From an uncultured Gilliamella sp. (lineage in GTDB: Bacteria > Pseudomonadota > Gammaproteobacteria > Enterobacterales > Enterobacteriaceae), in the NCBI GenBank assembly GCA_945291235.1, contig CALYQY010000001.1, forward strand, positions 1-53,397: a stretch of DNA of 53,397 nt, written 5' to 3'. The notes below the pieces were generated by a model, which was not told the origin of the DNA, searched no databases, and saw only the letters and a list, made by a program, of their open reading frames with translations. Below, one piece after another: positions 46,157-53,397 of this stretch; position 1 is the first letter of the stretch; each line of letters starts with the position of its first letter. The position numbers were made by a program, and so were the translations under genes.

Positions 46157-46168
46157 AATCGTCTATTC

Positions 46169-46474
46169 TTAATTAATTTTTGTTAATGTTGCTTTTTGAT
46201 TTATTGCGATATCTTCATCATACTTTTTTTGTAATTTGTTTAGTTTGCGTTTAGTTGATGAGTGTTGTAATTTCGATTTTAAAAAGAAGTAACCCGTGAC
46301 AAACCAACCTACCAGAAAACCACTGCCAAATAAAATTGCCAGCAGAACAGATAAGCGTAATTCTGATTTAGCAACTAAATAATTAAATGTCACCACTTGA
46401 TCATTGGCTGCACCTAAAGCAATAGACAATGCAAAAATAGCAATAATCAATATAATCGATAAAATTAATTTCAT
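46169..46474 (-). CDS. lapA: Lipopolysaccharide assembly protein LapA (YciS)
   Basis: Small inner-membrane partner of LapB. 101 residues with two membrane helices, at about 4-22 and 42-65, and a basic C-terminal cytoplasmic tail of Lys, Gln and Arg (LQKKYDEDIAINQK). DQVVTFNYLVAKSELRLSVL between the helices is typical of the DUF1049 family. Confidence 0.94.
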   Translation of the reverse strand: MKLILSIILIIAIFALSIALGAANDQVVTFNYLVAKSELRLSVLLAILFGSGFLVGWFVTGYFFLKSKLQHSSTKRKLNKLQKKYDEDIAINQKATLTKIN

Positions 46475-46601
46475 AATGTTGACCTTTCTTCTTTTTAATA
46501 CTTTTTATTCTTTATTGTTATCCATTTATCGGTTAAACAACCTGTTACCGATTTATCTAAAGGCATTAAATCGTTTAGTAACGCAAAAACTGGGTAAATG
46601 A

Positions 46602-47327
46602 TTACGTTACTATATGCCATTTTTTAGCATAAAAATAGCAGATTAATGCAATACCCCAACCAATGATGACAGATAATATTAAATCTATAGGAGTATGCAT
46701 ACCTAGTAATAATCGACTTATTTCTATTAATACCGTCCATATCACAATCAACGATATAAAGATATAATTACGCCTGAAGTTAAGTAGCACAATGGCTAAA
46801 AAAGCAAATGTTGCTGCAAATAGTGTATGACCAGAGGGAAAAGAATACCCTGTTTCATTTTGCCAGTGTTTGGATAACCAATTCGGTATTGTAGATGAAT
46901 TGATTAATGATTCTTTGATAAAAGCGGCTCTTTCTGGCTTGGTTAATGAATAAAAATATTGGTCAGTTGTATTATGTTCTTTTGTTATCCATAAGACGAA
47001 AGGTCTTGATTCTGCTGCTTGTGATTTTATGATAGATTTTATCACTTGTCCGCTGAGGACAGCACTCACGAGAACCAACCATACTAATACAATCTTTTTT
47101 AACATTTTATCTGTTTTGCTGACTAGCAAAGCACAAAATAAAATGAAATAAAATATTGATGTTATTATTGCCCATGGGTAACTTGCTGTTTCAGTAACCC
47201 AAAAAAAATATTCTGATTTATCGTTCAATGTGTCTGGTAGCCAATGCCAATTTATGACTATAATAAACAATGGTACGACTAAAAAAATAGCCAATGCAGC
47301 TATTGTTTTTTTTATAACTAACCCCAT
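46602..47327 (-). CDS. pgpB: PgpB-type phosphatidylglycerophosphatase / lipid phosphatase
   Basis: Membrane phosphatase of the PAP2 family that removes phosphate from phosphatidylglycerophosphate or undecaprenyl diphosphate. 241 residues, six helices. The three catalytic motifs are [13 protein letters not shown] (KX6RP-like), [11 protein letters not shown] (PSGH) and [13 protein letters not shown] (SRX5HX3D). Transcribed away from ribA. It follows lapA in the same direction with about 127 bp between. Confidence 0.9.
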   Translation of the reverse strand: MGLVIKKTIAALAIFLVVPLFIIVINWHWLPDTLNDKSEYFFWVTETASYPWAIITSIFYFILFCALLVSKTDKMLKKIVLVWLVLVSAVLSGQVIKSIIKSQAAESRPFVLWITKEHNTTDQYFYSLTKPERAAFIKESLINSSTIPNWLSKHWQNETGYSFPSGHTLFAATFAFLAIVLLNFRRNYIFISLIVIWTVLIEISRLLLGMHTPIDLILSVIIGWGIALICYFYAKKWHIVT

Positions 47328-47429
47328 TTAAAAACTCAACTAAGCATATTGTGCTGTCTATTTTATCATAAATGTGGTTTATTTTTAATAGATTCTCGTT
47401 TATGTAATTCATTTAATACGGAGATAATA

Positions 47430-48035
47430 ATGCAATTAAAACATGTCGCAGAAGCGAAACTACCAACACCATGGGGTTGTTTCACTATGGTAGGTTTTGA
47501 AGAAATTGCAACTGGCAAGGATCACGTCGCATTAGTTTTTGGTGACATTTCAAAGGCAACATCTGTTTTAACCAGAGTGCATTCGGAGTGTTTAACGGGT
47601 GATGCGTTATTTAGTTTACGGTGTGATTGTGGTTTTCAATTAGAAGCAGCTTTAAAACAAATTGCAAAAGAAGGTCAAGGCATTTTAATCTATCATCGGC
47701 AAGAAGGTCGTAATATCGGTTTATTAAATAAAATTAGAGCTTATGCCCTGCAAGACCAAGGGCTTGATACGGTGGAAGCGAATGAGCAGTTAGGATTTGC
47801 TGCTGATGAGCGTGATTTTAAACTTTGTGCTGATATGCTGACACTGCTTGGTGTATCACAAATTCGTTTACTAACTAATAATCCTGAAAAGATAAGAGTG
47901 TTAGAACAAGCTGGAATTCAAGTTACAGAAAGAGTTCCTTTGGAAGTAGGCGAGAATCCAAATAACGAACACTATTTAGAAACCAAAGCTAATAAAATGG
48001 GACATTTGCTTCATCTTCATCACTGCGATCATTAA
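47430..48035 (+). CDS. ribA: GTP cyclohydrolase II (RibA)
   Basis: First committed step of riboflavin synthesis: opens GTP to the diaminopyrimidine. 201 residues from ATG 47430 (GGAG six bases upstream); the upstream in-frame ATG 47349 would add a non-homologous extension. Zinc ligands C54, C65 and C67 are in [29 protein letters not shown], the GTP-binding site, and [14 protein letters not shown] are present. Confidence 0.96.
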   Translation: MQLKHVAEAKLPTPWGCFTMVGFEEIATGKDHVALVFGDISKATSVLTRVHSECLTGDALFSLRCDCGFQLEAALKQIAKEGQGILIYHRQEGRNIGLLNKIRAYALQDQGLDTVEANEQLGFAADERDFKLCADMLTLLGVSQIRLLTNNPEKIRVLEQAGIQVTERVPLEVGENPNNEHYLETKANKMGHLLHLHHCDH

Positions 48036-48120
48036 ACACATTTTTACATTATTGATAATTGGTAGGATGTGGCATGAAAAATGGTCAACACTAGTTAAAG
48101 CAAAAATAATTGATATATTT

Positions 48121-48160
48121 AAACCTCAAAAAATTAGTGATGATTTTTTGAGGTTTTTTT
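48121..48160 (+). terminator. Rho-independent terminator of ribA
   Basis: A 13-bp stem AAACCTCAAAAAA/TTTTTTGAGGTTT with a 10-base loop and a T-run ending at 48160, about 85 bp after the ribA stop. Confidence 0.85.
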
Positions 48161-48243
48161 AGATTTGCGTACTATTTTGTTATGCAATAGATGTCGAGTA
48201 TAGAGCTGGATTAATCACTATTAATAACAGAATTAAAAAAGTA

Positions 48244-48432
48244 TTATTCCTTATCAATTCTTAGCTCACCGCCATTTGCTAGCTGATCTTTGGATAATTC
48301 GTGCATAATAATTTGTACTGCTTCAGGCTTACAATTAAGCGTTTGAACAATCGCTTCCGTTACACGTTTCGCCATTTCTCGTTTTTGTTCAATAGTACGA
48401 CCTTCTAAAAAATCGATGACAACATTTGGCAT
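48244..48432 (-). CDS. 4-oxalocrotonate tautomerase family protein
   Basis: 62 residues beginning MPNVVIDFLEGR. After Met removal Pro1 is the catalytic base of this family. EQKREMAKRVTEAIVQTL and VQIIMHELSKDQLANGGEL fit small 4-OT subunits. It is 9 bp downstream of luxS on the same strand. The substrate is unknown; 4-OT-like proteins often stand in non-catabolic contexts. Confidence 0.88.
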   Translation of the reverse strand: MPNVVIDFLEGRTIEQKREMAKRVTEAIVQTLNCKPEAVQIIMHELSKDQLANGGELRIDKE

Positions 48433-48441
48433 AAAAAACTC

Positions 48442-48957
48442 CTAGTGACCCATTGTGGCAAGTTGAGCGTCGGTTAATGCGATATCTTGATTATGACAAA
48501 TACCGATACCTGAGTGAATTATATTTTCAGCAATAGCCTTGGCTTCATCCAATGAATGCATCTTGTATGTGCCACATTGGTATTCGTTTAATTCGGGTAT
48601 TTGGTTTTGTGATGTTACACTGAGGACATCATGCATGGATTTGAGCCAAGCATCAACAACGAGCGATTCATCAGGTTGACCGATTAAGCTCATGTAAAAT
48701 CCTGTGCGACATCCCATTGGCGAGATATCAATAATTTCAACAGTATCACTGTTTAGATGATCGCGCATAAACCCTGCAAATAGATGTTCTAAAGTATGGA
48801 TCCCTTTTTCGGGTAGTAGTGCTTTATTTGGAATAGTAAAACGAAGATCAAACACAGTGATATTATCGCCTTTTGGGGTTACCATCGTTTTTGCAACGCG
48901 GACAAAAGGGGCTTTCATTTTAGTATGATCTACTTTAAAACTATCTAATAATGGCAT
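48442..48957 (-). CDS. luxS: S-ribosylhomocysteine lyase LuxS (AI-2 synthesis)
   Basis: Cleaves S-ribosylhomocysteine to homocysteine and DPD, the AI-2 precursor. ATG 48957 (AAGGAG upstream) gives 171 residues and [14 protein letters not shown], the conserved start; a longer frame from 49014 adds an unrelated extension. Metal ligands His54 and His58 with Glu57 (HTLEHLFAG), catalytic Cys83 ([10 protein letters not shown]), and Cys128 ([10 protein letters not shown]) are in place. Confidence 0.96.
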   Translation of the reverse strand: MPLLDSFKVDHTKMKAPFVRVAKTMVTPKGDNITVFDLRFTIPNKALLPEKGIHTLEHLFAGFMRDHLNSDTVEIIDISPMGCRTGFYMSLIGQPDESLVVDAWLKSMHDVLSVTSQNQIPELNEYQCGTYKMHSLDEAKAIAENIIHSGIGICHNQDIALTDAQLATMGH

Positions 48958-49020
48958 AAATTTCTCCTTGGTGTTGAGTTGCCAGTTATAGTCTTTATAA
49001 CTGGACAAGTCCAAACAATC

Positions 49021-51285
<2,265 letters not shown>

Positions 51286-52245
51286 TTATATTTCGTTGCA
51301 CGCTTTTTTGATGCGTTCTTTGTAGCTATCGATTTTTTGTGGTGTTAGCATGTGTTGGGAATCATCTAAGACAACACCATTAACATCATCGGCTATACGT
51401 TGTGCTGTTTGTAACATGAGTTTAAAATTTTGCTGATTGTTTCCTTGTGTCGGTGCAATCATAAAAATTGAAACGCCAGGTGTGGTAAATTCGTGCATGG
51501 TCTCAGGATCCAAATAGCCTGGATTAACCATATTTGCTAAACTAAATAAAACAGGACCGTTGCCCGCAGGATCGACATGGCGATGAAAAATTCGCATATC
51601 ACCGAATTGAAAACCTGATTGCATAATACTGGCAAGTAATACATCACCTTGTAATAATCGACCATTAATGCCAGTTACATTTAACACAATGATTTCTGTT
51701 TTATCTTCTTCATGGTCGATGTTTGCTTTTTCAGATTCATGATGGTCAGCTGATGAATCAGTGTTCAAAACTTCGTTTTGCTTAACAGGTTCAACTTCAT
51801 GAATTTCTTCACTTATTGTGATTGCTTCTGTTTTTTCAAGTTGACTTTCTGTTTCGACTTTTTCTTCTAATGGTTCATTTTCAAAGAGATCCTGATTAAG
51901 ATTAATCACTGGTTCAGGGATAGTATCTTCTTCTGGTTCGTCTATCGGTTGATGACTAAATAAATCCTCTTGCTGAGGAGGTGCTTCTTTTTCAATGATC
52001 TCAACAATTTCAACATGCGGTGTTGTTGTTTTTTTATTTTTGGGGTTAATCAGTATTACATCATCTTCTTCTATTTCATCCATATAAATGTCTGTTTGCT
52101 GTTGAGCAATAGGGTTAATATTCCTTTTTTTATCTGAATTAAACAGAGAAGAACGTTCCTTTTTATTAATCCATAATCCATGTATCAATAACGCAATAAT
52201 GACCAAGGATGCAATAACAATCAGAACAATACGTAAATTATCCAT
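51286..52245 (-). CDS. zipA: Cell division protein ZipA
   Basis: Anchors FtsZ to the inner membrane at the division site. 319 residues from ATG 52245, chosen because the sequence MDNLRIVLIVIASLVIIALL matches the usual ZipA start; an ATG three codons earlier is also possible. An N-terminal membrane helix, KKERSS, an acidic Pro/Gln/Glu linker (about 60-175), and the C-terminal FtsZ-binding domain (FQFGDMRIFHRHVDP, NPGYLDPETMHEFTTPGVS) are seen. ligA follows, as in E. coli. Confidence 0.96.
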   Translation of the reverse strand: MDNLRIVLIVIASLVIIALLIHGLWINKKERSSLFNSDKKRNINPIAQQQTDIYMDEIEEDDVILINPKNKKTTTPHVEIVEIIEKEAPPQQEDLFSHQPIDEPEEDTIPEPVINLNQDLFENEPLEEKVETESQLEKTEAITISEEIHEVEPVKQNEVLNTDSSADHHESEKANIDHEEDKTEIIVLNVTGINGRLLQGDVLLASIMQSGFQFGDMRIFHRHVDPAGNGPVLFSLANMVNPGYLDPETMHEFTTPGVSIFMIAPTQGNNQQNFKLMLQTAQRIADDVNGVVLDDSQHMLTPQKIDSYKERIKKACNEI

Positions 52246-52655
52246 AATAACCATCTCAGAATTAAATTAAATAAAGACTCAAATCACTCAATAAAAGAAT
52301 CGAATGAAGTGATTACGGAGTACCACAATGTAAAATAATTACTTTTTCTTTGCAAATTAAAAAAATTCAATTGATTGTCAGTACATAAATGCCTTTGATT
52401 GTGTCATCTTATCAAGCCTAATTTTTTCGCACTAAAAATCAATAAGCATATATTACTTTATTTCTGCCAATAATCATAATTATCGGTATATATTTTTTTA
52501 TTAATAATGTTAGATTTTAATTTTTAGAACTCTGTGCTATTAACCTGTAAAGATACTTACAATTTATGCATATTTTTTGTAAAATCATCGGTTACTTTTA
52601 AATAAGATTTATAATTATTAAAAATAACAATTTTGTTGATTGAGGTCAATTTTAT
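52246..52655. other. Divergent promoter region between zipA and acrA
   Basis: About 410 bp, AT-rich, no gene. A TATAAT at 52610-52615 could be the -10 of acrA, without a clear -35. The AcrA gene is usually next to acrR; here no acrR-like gene lies on this side. Confidence 0.45.
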
Positions 52656-53397
52656 ATGAGATTTAACAAGCTATTACTCACCGTGCCACTCGCGATAACC
52701 AGTTTATTTTTATTAACTAGTTGTGATAAAAAACAGTCACAAAGTGGTGATAGTCAATTACCCCAGGTTACTGTATTTAAAGTGGATCCATTAAATTATA
52801 CGGTTAAAACAATACTGCCTGCACGTGTCATAGCTTCGCAAATAGCCGAAATTAGACCTCAAGTTAGTGGGATTATTCTTAAACGTGAATTCGAAGAAAG
52901 TAGTAATGTGGTAGAAGGTCAATCACTTTATCAAATTGATCCTGCTATTTATCAAGCAACATACGATAGTGCATTAGCGAGTATTGCAAGTGCTAAAGCA
53001 AATGCGAATATCGCACATTTGACGCTAAAACGTTACGAAGGTTTATTGAAAACGAAATCTATTAGTCAACAAGATTACGATAAAGCGTCTGCTGATTCTC
53101 AACAAGCAGACGCGGCAGTGCTTGTAGCAGAAGCTAATTTGCACACAGCTAAAGTAAATTTAGATTATACTAAAGTTTATTCTCCTATTAAGGGTTATAT
53201 CGGTAAATCTAACGTTACTGAAGGTGCTTTAGTCAATGCTGGTCAGCAAACGGCAATGGCATTAGTACAAAAGCTAGATCCAATTTATGTCGATATGACA
53301 CAAGCTGCAACGATTTTTGAAAAAAATGAAAAAGATCGTAATACCCTTTATAAAGCCAATCCGAAAATTGAATTATTTTTCAATGATGGTTCAAAAT
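52656..53397 (+). CDS. acrA: RND efflux periplasmic adaptor AcrA (partial, N-terminal 247 residues)
   Basis: Links an RND pump such as AcrB to the outer-membrane channel TolC. A lipobox with C23 (LLTSC) followed by Asp keeps it in the inner membrane, as in E. coli AcrA. The lipoyl domain (ARVIASQIAEIRPQVSGII), helical hairpin (ANIAHLTLKRYEGLLKTKSI, then DADAAVLVAEAN-like QADAAVLVAEA), and start of the beta-barrel (KLDPIYVDMTQAA) are present. Cut by the window edge; acrB should follow. Confidence 0.95.
   Translation, partial: MRFNKLLLTVPLAITSLFLLTSCDKKQSQSGDSQLPQVTVFKVDPLNYTVKTILPARVIASQIAEIRPQVSGIILKREFEESSNVVEGQSLYQIDPAIYQATYDSALASIASAKANANIAHLTLKRYEGLLKTKSISQQDYDKASADSQQADAAVLVAEANLHTAKVNLDYTKVYSPIKGYIGKSNVTEGALVNAGQQTAMALVQKLDPIYVDMTQAATIFEKNEKDRNTLYKANPKIELFFNDGSK

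Noticed and set aside
48190..48225. A 13-bp match (TAGAGCTGGATTA) to sequence near the fossil repeats at about 25893
   Set aside because: Matches of this length are expected by chance in an AT-rich 53-kb window, and nothing else aligns around it.

Overview
The window is AT-rich gammaproteobacterial DNA. Gene content and order (ilvGMEDA with an ilvL leader, lapA-lapB, roxA, luxS, ligA-zipA, a type VI secretion locus with tandem lipoproteins) suggest the Orbaceae, the Gilliamella/Frischella group of bee-gut symbionts. That assignment is inferred from style and content; no 16S or other diagnostic RNA gene is present.

Region 1 (1-24184) is the second half of a type VI secretion system (T6SS) locus. 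It opens with an effector module: vgrG, a DUF4123 chaperone, a 1594-residue VasX-like pore-forming effector, and six tandem 222-residue lipoprotein genes repeating with a period of 875/876 bp. Every intergenic region of this array carries a copy of the last 29 codons and stop of the effector, so each repeat unit is an effector tail plus a candidate immunity gene. A PAAR gene follows, then an unrecognised two-helix membrane protein, tssM, tssA, tssF, tssG, tssJ and tssE. The genes tssB, tssC, tssK, tssL and tssH are not in the window.

Region 2 (24185-29061) is a decayed accessory island. It holds a gene split by an amber codon, a type I-E CRISPR array of 11 repeats and 10 spacers without cas genes, at least seven eroded CRISPR repeats on both sides of it (some still 61 bp apart), an outer-membrane-type lipoprotein, and phage remnants: a tail-protein-like fragment, the C-terminus of a tyrosine integrase, a small phage-type ORF and a frameshifted small ORF.

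Region 3 (29062-37909) is metabolic: an L-2-hydroxyacid dehydrogenase, a Gfo/Idh/MocA oxidoreductase, and the branched-chain amino-acid operon ilvL-ilvG-ilvM-ilvE-ilvD-ilvA on the minus strand, with a recognisable leader peptide and attenuator.

Region 4 (38205-42730) has three small paralogous lipoproteins that share a C-terminal cysteine pair, around a YghA-type SDR reductase, followed by an MFS transporter. Region 5 (43081-53397) is core housekeeping: roxA, a TatD hydrolase, lapB, lapA, pgpB, ribA, a 4-oxalocrotonate tautomerase, luxS, ligA, zipA and the start of acrA.

The most unusual system is the effector-tail/lipoprotein tandem array. It looks like a recombining immunity reservoir attached to one T6SS pore-former. 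The CRISPR island, with intact and fossil repeats side by side, comes second.
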